Shown: one piece after another, positions 43,984-52,766 of the stretch | How positions within the stretch are numbered: the stretch's first letter is position 1 | Layout: each line of letters begins with the position of its first letter | DNA from: Bacteroidales bacterium | GTDB taxonomy: Bacteria > Bacteroidota > Bacteroidia > Bacteroidales > Muribaculaceae | Assembly: GCA_014800895.1 (NCBI GenBank) | Contig: JAAVFG010000054.1 | Coordinates: forward strand, 1-64,000 | Reading direction: 5' to 3' | Length of the DNA stretch: 64,000 bases | The notes under the pieces: model-generated | The model's database searches: none | Told to the model about the DNA's origin: nothing | Seen by the model: the letters and a program-made list of their open reading frames with translations, nothing else | Made by a program: the position numbers and the translations under genes

Positions 43984-44175
43984 ATGATTATCGTACCAGT
44001 AAAAGAAGGCGAGAACATCGAGAAAGCGCTTAAGAAATTCAAACGTAAATTCGAAAGAACCGGCATCGTAAAAGAGCTCCGCAGCCGCCAGGCTTTCGAG
44101 AAGCCCTCTGTAGCAAACCGTAAGAAAATGATCAAGGCAGTTTACGTTCAGCAGCTTCGTCAGGCAGAGCAGTAA
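43984..44175 (+). CDS. rpsU: 30S ribosomal protein S21
   Basis: bS21 lies near the anti-Shine-Dalgarno end of 16S rRNA. In Bacteroidota it is part of the complex that hides that sequence (published knowledge). The 63 residues start MIIVPVKEGENIEKALKKF and include the basic SRQAFEKPSVANRKK. It is a single-gene transcript bounded by its promoter and the 44201 terminator. Confidence 0.95.
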   Translation: MIIVPVKEGENIEKALKKFKRKFERTGIVKELRSRQAFEKPSVANRKKMIKAVYVQQLRQAEQ

Positions 44176-44200
44176 GCCTCTTTTCATCGGAGATACATAC

Positions 44201-44245
44201 TTCCGGCTTCATCCCCTTTGGATGAAAGCCGGAATTTTCTTTTTA
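44201..44245 (+). terminator. Terminator after rpsU
   Basis: TTCCGGCTTCATCC and GGATGAAAGCCGGAA pair with a single-base bulge, followed by TTTTCTTTTT. Confidence 0.9.
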
Positions 44246-44272
44246 TACTTCTCCTTATCATCAAAGAAAAAA

Positions 44273-45184
44273 ATGATTCCGGAAGAATTCATATCCTATC
44301 TCTCGAACGAGCTCAACCGCAGCCCTTACACAGTGGAGGCATACCTTCGGGATATAAGGCAATTCGCAGAATGGGTCACAAATAATAACCTCGACTCATT
44401 CCAGCCATCAAGTATAACAGTCTCCGATATCCGTGCATGGATCGGCAAATTAGCTTCCAAAAAGACCCCTGCGTCCTTACGAAGGAAGACCCAGAGCTTG
44501 CGCGCCTATTTCCGCTGGATGATGAAGCGCGGACTCATATCCTCCAATCCCGCGGCAGATGTGACATTAGCAAAAAAAGGGAAACATCTTCCGGAATTTG
44601 TCAGAGAGTCGGAGATGGAGATTCTTCTTGAAACCCCATCCTCCGGTTCATACACCGAAACCCGCGACCGGCTGATATTGGAGATATTATATTCCACCGG
44701 TATCCGGCAGGCTGAGCTTCTCGGACTCAGAGATACCGATATCTCCTTCTCTTCCCGCGAAATGAAAGTGACCGGAAAGAGAAATAAACAAAGAATAGTG
44801 CCCCTGCCTCCAGCCCTCCTCCAAAAGATAGAAGATTGGCAAAGGCTGCGCGATGATCACTTCCCGGGTCTCCCCTCCCCCGTGCCTCTTTTCCCGGGAG
44901 AGAAAGGGACACTAAGCAAGATGCAGCTTTACAGAATAGTAAAAAAGGGATTGGGCACAACTACCTCCGCGGCAAAATCGCCTCATATACTGCGCCATAC
45001 CTTTGCCACGGCAATGCTTAACCATGGCGCGAATTTAGACACGGTGAAGGAGATGCTCGGGCATGCGTCGCTCACCACTACCGAGATATATACACATCTC
45101 ACCTTCGAACAGCTGCGCAAGAATTATAATCAAGCTCATCCGCGAGCCGGCAAAAATGATCCTGAAGAGGAAAAATTAAGGTAA
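44273..45184 (+). CDS. xerC: Tyrosine recombinase of the XerC/XerD type
   Basis: Xer recombinases resolve chromosome dimers at dif. The start at MIPEEFISYLSNELNRSPYT gives 303 residues, the normal Xer length; the upstream ATG 44222 is inside the rpsU terminator. Catalytic residues are seen in STGIRQAELLGLR (Arg), HILRHTFAT (His, Arg) and LGHASLTTTEIYTHL (His, Tyr). The order rpsU-xer-hpf is a housekeeping arrangement in Bacteroidales, so it is a core Xer protein and not an island integrase. Confidence 0.9.
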   Translation: MIPEEFISYLSNELNRSPYTVEAYLRDIRQFAEWVTNNNLDSFQPSSITVSDIRAWIGKLASKKTPASLRRKTQSLRAYFRWMMKRGLISSNPAADVTLAKKGKHLPEFVRESEMEILLETPSSGSYTETRDRLILEILYSTGIRQAELLGLRDTDISFSSREMKVTGKRNKQRIVPLPPALLQKIEDWQRLRDDHFPGLPSPVPLFPGEKGTLSKMQLYRIVKKGLGTTTSAAKSPHILRHTFATAMLNHGANLDTVKEMLGHASLTTTEIYTHLTFEQLRKNYNQAHPRAGKNDPEEEKLR

Positions 45185-45211
45185 GGATAACCATAACTCC
45201 CGTTTTTTTGT

Positions 45212-45219
45212 TATATTTG
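45212..45219 (+). promoter_or_regulatory. -7 element for hpf
   Basis: TATATTTG, about 118 nt before the hpf ATG. No TTTG sits at the proper upstream spacing. Confidence 0.45.
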
Positions 45220-45337
45220 CAAAGCCCTCCGGTAAGAGACTGAATCATTTCATAAGGGATATTACCCCGAAAACATATGAAAAGTTTCTATTCTTTACAA
45301 GAAGAGGGGTAAGTGTCACCTGTAAAATCTTTGTATT

Positions 45338-45631
45338 ATGGAAGCGACAATTAAAGCAATTCATTTTGAAATCTCCGACCGCCTCGTCTCCTTCATCAAT
45401 AAGAAAATCGACAAGCTCGTACGCAGATATGAGAGTATCACAGCTGCGGAAGTTAACCTCACGCTCGTGAAGCCGGAAACTATCAAGAACAAAGAAGCAG
45501 GCATAAAGCTTACCGTTCCCGGGCATGCCGATCTCTTCGCAGCCAAGACAGCAGACTCATTTGAGGAAGCGATCGATCTCTCACTCGAGGCTCTGGAGAA
45601 ACAGCTCGAAAAAGAGAAAGGTAAGAAATGA
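45338..45631 (+). CDS. hpf: Short ribosome hibernation-promoting factor
   Basis: HPF/RaiA binds the 30S decoding region and helps store ribosomes as inactive particles. The 97-residue short form shows ATIKAIHFEISDRLVSFINK, INLxLVKPETIKNKEA-type central strand and DSFEEAIDLSLEALEKQLEK. Its TGA overlaps the ATG of mltG. Confidence 0.88.
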   Translation: MEATIKAIHFEISDRLVSFINKKIDKLVRRYESITAAEVNLTLVKPETIKNKEAGIKLTVPGHADLFAAKTADSFEEAIDLSLEALEKQLEKEKGKK

Positions 45632-46689
45632 CCGTAGAGAAAAGAAATAACAGACGTCAGACTCAACAACATAATGTCCCCGGAAGGAAAATTTATCTCC
45701 TTTCGGGGCTTGCCGTTATCATTATCCTTCTCCTCTTCCTCTTATTTCCGTTTGTGATGGATAAGACAAAAGCGGAGGCTCCCATACGTATCCCGCGCAA
45801 TGCCGACAGAGAGATGGTGCGCGATTCGCTTTCTAAGTATTATGGAGAGAAATTTGCGGAGAGAGTTTTGAAGATAGCTCATTTTCCCGATAATGATCCG
45901 GCGCGCAGGAGAGGATATTATCTTATCCCTGCCGGTGTCAACCCTATCTCTGTGGCACGCCGCCTTACGCATGGAGCGCAGACACCGGTGCGCATCACAA
46001 TAAATGGTTTCCGATCATTTGACAACATGACGGAGCGGATAGCATCCCGACTTGATTTCCCTGCAGATTCACTACGTGCTCTGCTAAAAGATCCTGCCGT
46101 GCTGTCACCCTACGGGCTGACCCCCGATCAAGCCTTGGCTCTCTTTGTAGATGACTCATACGAAGTCTATTGGTCGGCTTCCCCGCGCGAAGTGATAAAA
46201 AAGATAGGGGATAATTATAAAGCCTTATGGAATGACTCTCGACAAAATAAAGCCGCAATCTTAGGTCTTTCTCCTGCAGAAGTCATGACGCTTGCCTCTA
46301 TTGTGGATGAGGAGAGCAATGCCACTCAAGAGAAAGGAGCAATCGGTAGGCTATATATCAATCGTCTCCATAAGAAGATGAAACTTCAGTCAGATCCTAC
46401 GGTGCGCTTTGCCTTGAATGACTTCACGATAAGGAGAGTGACAGGTAAACATCTCCAGGTAAATTCCCCATACAATACCTATCGCTTTGCCGGACTTCCT
46501 CCCGGTCCTATCCGCACCACCGGAAAGGAGACAGTCGACCTTATACTCAACAGCGAGCCCAACGACTATATATTCATGTGTGCCAAAGAGGACTTCTCCG
46601 GCACTCATAATTTTGCTACGAATTATGAGGAGCATCTGCAGAATGCCCGTCGTTATCAGAAAGCTCTTGATGAAAGAGGTATCAAATAA
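45628..46689 (+). CDS. mltG: Endolytic murein transglycosylase MltG
   Basis: MltG cuts nascent peptidoglycan glycan strands and limits their length. The 353-residue protein has an N-terminal membrane anchor (LLSGLAVIIILLLFLLFPFV), a LysM-like/YceG N domain and the catalytic region LASIVDEESNATQEKGAIG with the conserved Glu. KLQSDPTVRFAL, LPPGPIRTTG and HNFATNYEEH complete the family signature. Translation is probably coupled to hpf (ATGA overlap). Confidence 0.93.
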   Translation: MTVEKRNNRRQTQQHNVPGRKIYLLSGLAVIIILLLFLLFPFVMDKTKAEAPIRIPRNADREMVRDSLSKYYGEKFAERVLKIAHFPDNDPARRRGYYLIPAGVNPISVARRLTHGAQTPVRITINGFRSFDNMTERIASRLDFPADSLRALLKDPAVLSPYGLTPDQALALFVDDSYEVYWSASPREVIKKIGDNYKALWNDSRQNKAAILGLSPAEVMTLASIVDEESNATQEKGAIGRLYINRLHKKMKLQSDPTVRFALNDFTIRRVTGKHLQVNSPYNTYRFAGLPPGPIRTTGKETVDLILNSEPNDYIFMCAKEDFSGTHNFATNYEEHLQNARRYQKALDERGIK

Positions 46690-46718
46690 GCAGCCACTAA
46701 ATTTAGAGATTCTTCCTT

Positions 46719-47993
46719 ATGTCCCGGCATACGTTCCAACCCCGACATATATTTAGCCTGATTATTCTATCGGTGTCTCTACTGACAGGGATGCCGCTTT
46801 ATGCCAATCCTGAAAATAACGTCGTTTCAAATCCTGCAAAAGGGGAAACTGAAACGACTACACCTCAATTTGTAGACCCGGAATTGGGAGAGGAAGACTG
46901 GGACGATACTGACCTGCAACTCGATTTAGGGCAGGAGGATGATCCCTGGCTCAATGCCCCCCACAGACATATAGAGCGACCCGACTCCAACCGTAACTGG
47001 TGGCATCTGCTTAAAAAAGGGAAACTGAATACCGCCGACACTACTATCCGATATCCTAAATTTCTCAACTTCTGCATGAAGGTATATCGTTGGGCGGATA
47101 AAGCCTTCAACTCCTATGATACAACCTACGTCGTGGGTACCGGCAAAAAATGGAAAGCGCGTATTCTCACCGACGGATGGATGGACTCCTATTACATAAA
47201 TCCCGGTAAGAAAATGCCGATACGTATCATGAGTGATCCCTACTTCAATGTCGGCGGATATATTCAATATATGGCTGTCAGCTTAGGATATTCGGTAGAT
47301 ATGAATAATCTATTCGGGAATGACCCGGCAAACCATCACAAATTCGAATATTCATTCAGTTGCGCCCGATTCAATATAGAAGGTCACTACTGGAAGAATA
47401 CGGCAGCGACATATATCCGCACTTTCGGCAACTATAATAACGGGCATATCATCAAACGTCTCTTTGACGGAGTTCAGTTGAGCGACTTTGAAGTATACGG
47501 ATATTACTTCTTTAACAACAAGAAATTTGCCTGGGGCGCAGCATATAATTATGCCAAGATACAGAAAAAAAGTGCCGGAACAGCTGTAATTGGATTCGGA
47601 TATACCGATACGGATATCACGATGGATCTCAATAAATTACCGGAGGAGTTATCGCCATACCTCAATATACCCCCCGAGGTATATCATTTCCGTTATCACA
47701 GTTATTCCATAATTTCCGGATATTCCTTCAACTGGGTATGGAATAAACATCTGCTCTTCAATGTCTCAGCATTTCCGGGAGTAGGAATCAACATTACTCA
47801 GGCTGACAATCACTCCGGAGCTGCAAAATCATTAGCCTTGAATATCCGCTGGTTGGCATCTCTGACATATAATCTGGATAACTTCTTCATTTGTGCGGTG
47901 GGGAGGCTTAACGGCAACTGGTACTATTCCGGAGGCAACACTCTCTTCTCCTCCGTGGAGAACGGACAGCTCAGTGTAGGCATCCGCTTCTGA
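46719..47993 (+). CDS. DUF4421 family outer-membrane-like protein
   Basis: The 424-residue protein has a signal peptide (FSLIILSVSLLTGMPLYANP), an acidic low-complexity segment and a beta-rich region with the DUF4421 pattern: DTTYVVGTGKKWKARILTD, GGYIQYMAVSLGYSVDMNNL, HKFEYSFSCARFNIEGHYW. Alternating aromatic strands and the ending SVGIRF suggest an outer-membrane barrel. Function is unknown. It lies 29 nt after mltG, possibly in the same transcript. Confidence 0.78.
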   Translation: MSRHTFQPRHIFSLIILSVSLLTGMPLYANPENNVVSNPAKGETETTTPQFVDPELGEEDWDDTDLQLDLGQEDDPWLNAPHRHIERPDSNRNWWHLLKKGKLNTADTTIRYPKFLNFCMKVYRWADKAFNSYDTTYVVGTGKKWKARILTDGWMDSYYINPGKKMPIRIMSDPYFNVGGYIQYMAVSLGYSVDMNNLFGNDPANHHKFEYSFSCARFNIEGHYWKNTAATYIRTFGNYNNGHIIKRLFDGVQLSDFEVYGYYFFNNKKFAWGAAYNYAKIQKKSAGTAVIGFGYTDTDITMDLNKLPEELSPYLNIPPEVYHFRYHSYSIISGYSFNWVWNKHLLFNVSAFPGVGINITQADNHSGAAKSLALNIRWLASLTYNLDNFFICAVGRLNGNWYYSGGNTLFSSVENGQLSVGIRF

Positions 47994-48033
47994 CAGTCAG
48001 CCGAGTGACAATATTTGTAATAGAATAAATAAC

Positions 48034-49086
48034 ATGGGAGAACAGAAAAAATTTTCATCACCGGAAGAGAAATATATGCGCCGCGCCCTTGAATTAGCTA
48101 CTTACGGAGCGGGATTTGTCTCGCCGAATCCAATGGTCGGGGCAGTAATAGTAAGCAGATCCGGACGCATTATCGGAGAAGGCTGGCATCGCAAATACGG
48201 ATGTCCGCATGCAGAAGTGAATGCTGTCAATTCGGTCTCTTCCGAGGATGAGCACCTTCTCCCGGAAGCCACGATTTATGTCACTCTCGAGCCTTGTTCG
48301 CATTATGGCAAAACGCCCCCATGCTCGCTTCTTCTGATAAATAAAGGGATAGGTCGCGTGGTAGTCGGTTCGCCGGACCCTTTCCCGTTGGTAGCGGGCA
48401 GAGGTATCAAGATGCTTCGTGAAGCAGGGATAGAAGTGGTGGAAAAATTTTTACAAAAAGAATGTGACTTCCTCAACAGACGCTTCCTGACCGCCCATAC
48501 CCAGCAGCGACCATATATCCTGCTCAAATGGGCTCAGAGCAGCGATGGTTTCATGGCACCCCTTGATGATGAGGGCAATAGCTATCCTATAAAAATTTCC
48601 ACACCCCTCACCTCTCGCTTGATGCATAAAGAGCGTGCTATTTATGACGCGATAATGATTGGCACTGACACAGTGCTTATTGATAATCCGACGCTCACCA
48701 CGCGCTTATGGCCCGGCACTGATGCTCGTCCCGTTATCTTCGCCTCTTCCCGAATATCGGAGGAAGCAGAGATAATGCGCCGCAATCCTATTCTCCTCCC
48801 TTCATCCTCCCTTTCTGATGCTATGCGTATCTTGTATAAGGAATACGGAGTGACATCCTTAATGGTAGAAGGGGGCGTCAAACTTCTCTCCTCATTCCTG
48901 AAGGAAAACCTCTTTGATGAGATACGGCAGGAGACTTCCCCCATTAACATTATCAAAGGCATTCCTGCTCCATCCCTCCCCTCACAGCTTACATTAATGG
49001 AAGAAAAGATATTGAATAGCAATATAATAAGGAGATATATTAAGGCTCCATCCACTAAAATTTTAGCGGACATTAGACCGTTTTAA
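48034..49086 (+). CDS. ribD: Bifunctional riboflavin biosynthesis protein RibD
   Basis: RibD deaminates then reduces the pyrimidine intermediate of riboflavin synthesis. The 350-residue protein has the deaminase domain with zinc motifs HAEVNA and EPCSHYGKTPPC (plus SPNPMVGAVIV) and a C-terminal reductase domain (RPYILLKWAQSSDGFMA, GTDTVLIDNPTLTTR, VEGGVKLLSSFL). Length is typical. It starts 40 nt after the DUF4421 gene. Confidence 0.94.
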   Translation: MGEQKKFSSPEEKYMRRALELATYGAGFVSPNPMVGAVIVSRSGRIIGEGWHRKYGCPHAEVNAVNSVSSEDEHLLPEATIYVTLEPCSHYGKTPPCSLLLINKGIGRVVVGSPDPFPLVAGRGIKMLREAGIEVVEKFLQKECDFLNRRFLTAHTQQRPYILLKWAQSSDGFMAPLDDEGNSYPIKISTPLTSRLMHKERAIYDAIMIGTDTVLIDNPTLTTRLWPGTDARPVIFASSRISEEAEIMRRNPILLPSSSLSDAMRILYKEYGVTSLMVEGGVKLLSSFLKENLFDEIRQETSPINIIKGIPAPSLPSQLTLMEEKILNSNIIRRYIKAPSTKILADIRPF

Positions 49087-49096
49087 ATGCGAGAGA

Positions 49097-49132
49097 GATG
49101 AAACAGTGAGATATAATCATTTACGTTTCATC
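49097..49132. terminator. Hairpin between the convergent ribD and Abi genes
   Basis: GATGAAAC and GTTTCATC are perfectly complementary across a 20-nt loop; ATCTTTCC follows on the plus strand. Confidence 0.45.
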
Positions 49133-49174
49133 ATCTTTCCGGATTATTCTGATTAATGTCCTATGTGGAAATTA

Positions 49175-49876
49175 TCATAATCCGTTTTTCAACTTATTTA
49201 TCTGAGCGCAGACGCGGTTGATGTGATCTAAACCATATAGCAACGAGTTGCTGTCAATATCCATCCAAGAAAAGAGAGTTTTAATCTTAGTGTAGATGTT
49301 TATCACATAAGATGTGTCGATTGTGGATGTACGGGAGGCGAAACAGATAGTCTCGTGATGTGCTATGCGGTTGCGCAGGGAATTGACCTTATCCAGCTCA
49401 TTGAAGATATAGGTCTGATTATACTGCATCTCTCTTGACGAGCGCGGTTTGTTGGGAAAAATGGAAAGGAGATTACGTCCGGTCACACGGTATTGCACCG
49501 GCGAGAACATGTATTTCCATATACCGAATTCCATTTCAGCCAACAGCTTATGGTGAGTGTAGGACTGCGATTGCTGTAACTTGCGGTGGGCGAAGGCTAT
49601 GATGTCTCGCGTCTTTCTCAAAATCGGTTTTGCGAATACGCCGTCGGACATTATAGAATCACGCAACCATTCATCTCCCAAGTTCTCGGTTAATTTACGG
49701 TCAATGGCATTACGCAATGCGACCTCGAAGCAGCTGACTATGGTAAACATCTCCTGCGAAACCTGAAGATTATAGCGGTAGAGCGTCATCGCCTTTCTGG
49801 TGTCGCCTCCACATGCCTTGACATAACGTTCCATGCGTTGCGGAGACATTATTTTCTCGAAGTCAGCGTATTTCAT
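49175..49876 (-). CDS. Abi family protein (Abi_2/AbiD-F type, HEPN fold)
   Basis: The 233-residue helical protein starts MKYADFEKIMSPQRMERYVK and contains the Abi_2-like phrase QEMFTIVSCFEVALRNAIDR. It has an R-x4-H motif at R168-H173 (SLRNRIAHHETI), the signature of HEPN ribonucleases. Related proteins cause abortive infection against phages, often by RNA cleavage; activity here is not shown. It stands alone on its strand with a leader of about 235 nt from a consensus promoter at 50117-50147. No partner antitoxin is visible. Confidence 0.75.
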   Translation of the reverse strand: MKYADFEKIMSPQRMERYVKACGGDTRKAMTLYRYNLQVSQEMFTIVSCFEVALRNAIDRKLTENLGDEWLRDSIMSDGVFAKPILRKTRDIIAFAHRKLQQSQSYTHHKLLAEMEFGIWKYMFSPVQYRVTGRNLLSIFPNKPRSSREMQYNQTYIFNELDKVNSLRNRIAHHETICFASRTSTIDTSYVINIYTKIKTLFSWMDIDSNSLLYGLDHINRVCAQINKLKNGL

Positions 49877-49906
49877 TTGAAATTAACAATCTTTTCGGTG
49901 TAAAAT

Positions 49907-49937
49907 TTTGTTATTAAGATCAAAAGCACTATTTTTG
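49907..49937 (+). promoter_or_regulatory. Orphan consensus promoter
   Basis: TTTG (49907-49910), 19 nt, TATTTTTG (49930-49937). The start is predicted near 49944, directly before a terminator. Confidence 0.65.
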
Positions 49938-50081
49938 CAGTGTTGAATCCCGGTAGCCCCTGTATATCAAGCTATCGGGTTTTGTTTTTATATAGCAATT
50001 ATACAAATTTTTACGCACATCTGCAACCCTCCGTAAAATGAGCATCGGGTATTCCACCCGATGTCCAACCACTAAATCCAT
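49929..50081 (-). CDS. Possible 50-residue leader peptide upstream of the Abi gene
   Basis: An open frame of 50 codons (MDLVVGHRVEYPMLILRRVA...) lies between the predicted Abi promoter and the Abi gene. It runs antisense through the plus-strand promoter and terminator, which explains some of its sequence. There is no family or coupling evidence; it may be chance. Confidence 0.2.
   Translation of the reverse strand: MDLVVGHRVEYPMLILRRVADVRKNLYNCYIKTKPDSLIYRGYRDSTLQK
49949..49990 (+). terminator. Terminator 5 nt downstream of the orphan promoter start
   Basis: CCCGGTAGC (49949-49957) and GCTATCGGG (49971-49979) pair with one G-U, and TTTTGTTTTT follows. Combined with the promoter it predicts a ~45-nt RNA. 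Confidence 0.7.
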
Positions 50082-50116
50082 GTCAAAATTAAACATTATG
50101 ACGATGAATCATGGTG

Positions 50117-50147
50117 CAAAGATAACCAAAAACCGTCATACTTCAAA
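50117..50147 (-). promoter_or_regulatory. Consensus promoter for the Abi gene
   Basis: Minus strand: TTTG (50144-50147), 19 nt, TATCTTTG (50117-50124). The start near 50110 leaves a ~235-nt leader before the Abi ATG. Confidence 0.7.
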
Positions 50148-50452
50148 ATCAGGGTTATCCTCTCGAGAGAAAACCTAATTACGTCTGAATGAAATTCTTC
50201 CGAGACTGTTCATAGTGTCTTTCTTCTGATTCTCGAGTACATAAAGGTATTACTACACGCAAGCCTATAAAACAATCATTCATCTTATATAATTAAAAAA
50301 ATTTCACCAAATATTTTTGGGAATTATATTTTTGTTAATTTTGCCCATAACAAAATGCAAGATATATCAATCAATTTGATAGATCACGTCTTTTCAGTAT
50401 CCTTTCACATAAACTAAAAGCAATACTTAAGGATAACCCTAACATATAATAC

Positions 50453-52580
50453 ATGAAGTCAAAATTAATTACTCTAATTTTCCTTGTTGCTATAATAGGA
50501 ACAAGTAGAGCGCATGCACAAGAAACAGCAAGCGCACAACCGGATTCTTTACATAAGGAGATTACTTTGGATAATCTTATAGTAAAGGAGACGAGGCGAC
50601 AGCTAAAGGGAGATACTATTTTAATAATGCCCACTTCAGCTCAACGGAGAGCACCCCGCACCGGATATGAACTTATCCGCCTTCTACAGCTGCCCACTCT
50701 CAGGGTCAATACAATTGAAGGTTCGATCTCTACTATGGACGGAGGATCGGTTATAGTGTTGGTAAACGGACGTCCTGTTGAAAAACAGACCCTTACCGCT
50801 CTCCAGCCTAAAGATGTAGCGAGTGTGGCGTTCGTGCAAAATCCGGGAGCGGAATATGGATATGACGAAAACATTGTGGCTGTTATTGAAATAGTCATGA
50901 AAGAGAGGGTAAACGGTTATAGTGCCGGCTTCATGGGAGCTAACGCTGTAACAACACTTAATGGTGAGAATATGGTGTATTATAAAAATACTCATAAAAA
51001 TTCTGAATTTAATGTTTCCCTCATGTCCTCATATACCTCTCTTACCAAACGCCGTATAAATGAGGATGACAATTATCTTATAGGAGATGACTGGACAAAA
51101 ATAGAAAAGAGAGGAATCAACACGCGACTTCGCTTCTCGCAGACTTCCCTCCAATTAGGATACAACTATTTTCTTCCACGGAGTCAACACTTTGATGTTA
51201 CATTCGAGGGGGGTATTCTATCATAGTCCCAAACGCGGTCATAAACAGTTTGTAACAGGTGGAGGACTTCAGGAATCGTACCAGCTTACATCCCCCTATG
51301 AGAAAAATATCATGCCGACCCTCAATATATATTATAAAAAATACTTCTCGGGAGCATCGGCATTGACGGCAAATATAGTGGGAACGTATAAACATACGGA
51401 TTATCGCTATTTAATGGAGGAATCGCTACAGTCTGATATGTCCTCTCCATTTTCATCCTATTCTTATTCCACTTCAGGTAAACGAAGCTCGGCAATCGGC
51501 GAGGTCAGATATTTCAAAAAATTCAGTCAGGCCATAGGTATTAACACAGGTGTGCGTGGCAGTTATGCTTATACTGTAAATGATTATACCGGGAATAATG
51601 ACCTTACCGACCGCTTTCACGATACCAATATTTACGGATTCATTGCGGCATACGGATATTTATTCAACAATAAGCTCTACTACTATGGAGGAATGGGAGT
51701 AACAGGACGCTTACTCAGCCAAAACGGCAACCATTCTTCCCAATGGCTGTGCCGTCCGGAATTCCGTCTTACATATTCTCTTGCCAACTGGCGATTCCGA
51801 CTTGACGGAGTGTTGAGTCAGGTCGCACCTTCCACAGGAGATCTGACGGATGCAGAAGTAATGCTCAATAGCTATGAATTGAGACGAGGGAATCCCGATC
51901 TCAATGATTGGTGGAGGTATAGGATGAATTTTAATGTAAACGGATCAATAGGTCCAATCGGAGTGCAGAATCGTCTTAGTTTCACGACTCAACATCGACC
52001 TGTCATGGGAGAGATATTGAGAGGCAACGCAAACGATAATTCTATCTTTATTTCCACGCTTGCCAATCAGAAGCGCTTCAATGCTTGGTCGGAAACGCTC
52101 ACTTTGTTTGCACAGCTGTTCAATGGCTTTTCAGTATCGGCAGGCGCACAATTCAACGCCTATAATTCACGAGGTAATCACTACTCACGCAATCTCAACA
52201 CCTGGAAGTTTGATTTCTCAGCAGATTGGATTTATAGAAACTGGAGTATAGGCTTGTCATGGAACAGCAATGAGAAATCGCTTTTCGGTGAAACCATCAC
52301 CCGTCATGGAGCTTACAATAATTTATATGTCAATTATTCCATCGGAAATGTAAGACTCGGATTAATTGGTCAATATCTTTTCCTCCATAACGGACCATCT
52401 TTCGGGGAGAGCCTGCGGAGCGATATAATGGTTAAGAACCAGGAGCTGATTGTTCCGGCTCAGGGAAATATGATTATGCTCTCTATCGCTTGGAATATAT
52501 CAAAAGGGAAACAGCGCAGTGAAGCAAAGAAAGACCTCGATAATTCTGATAATGAGTCAAGCATGATGAAATATCAATAA
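50453..52580 (+). pseudogene. TonB-dependent receptor-like outer-membrane protein interrupted by a frameshift at a G6 tract
   Basis: Two frames make one gene. The first (50453-51226) has a signal peptide (LIFLVAIIGTSRAHAQ) and a plug-like domain (ELIRLLQLPTLRVNTIEGSI, VNGRPVEKQTLTALQPKDVA, NPGAEYGYDENIVAVIEI). The second (51192-52580) is the barrel, ending VPAQGNMIMLSIAWNISKG. They join at six G (51208-51213): with five G the reading would be FEGVFYHSP and continuous for about 708 residues. There is no carboxypeptidase-like N domain. The rest of the barrel frame is intact, which suggests a recent or reversible event, or a sequencing error. Ligand unknown; no SusD follows. Confidence 0.75.
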
Positions 52581-52614
52581 AGCACCTTTGTTAACCACAC
52601 TTGTAATATCTGTG

Positions 52615-52650
52615 ATGGAGAGAAAACAATGTTTCCGGTTTTCTCTCCAT
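52615..52650 (+). terminator. 13-bp hairpin after the receptor gene
   Basis: ATGGAGAGAAAAC (52615-52627) and GTTTTCTCTCCAT (52638-52650) are exactly complementary. There is no strong T-run after the stem, but it is the likely 3' end. Confidence 0.6.
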
Positions 52651-52709
52651 TCCACTTATTAATCGGTCCCTTCTGATGATAAAAGAGAAAAAAATGCCAT
52701 TCTGAACTT

Positions 52710-52741
52710 TTTGTAAAAAAGCATCGAATAATATATCTTTG
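52710..52741 (+). promoter_or_regulatory. Consensus promoter for the AAA-ATPase/nuclease gene
   Basis: TTTG (52710-52713), 20 nt, TATCTTTG (52734-52741), 25 nt before the ATG. Confidence 0.8.
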
Positions 52742-52766
52742 TAGTAATTATCAAAAATGATTAGAG

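Larger units (their letters stand above)
49877..50452. other. 576-bp intergenic region between Abi and the broken receptor
   Basis: It contains a divergent pair of orphan-style elements: a plus-strand promoter and terminator (49907-49990) and a minus-strand promoter (50117-50147) with a small leader frame (49929-50081). A hairpin CATCGGGT/ACCCGATG lies at 50043-50062. Segment 50150-50330 is AT-rich and shows nothing I recognise. Confidence 0.6.

Noticed and set aside
44273-45184. Integrase of a mobile island
   Set aside because: It sits in the rpsU-xer-hpf housekeeping context, has normal Xer length, and has no attachment sites nearby.
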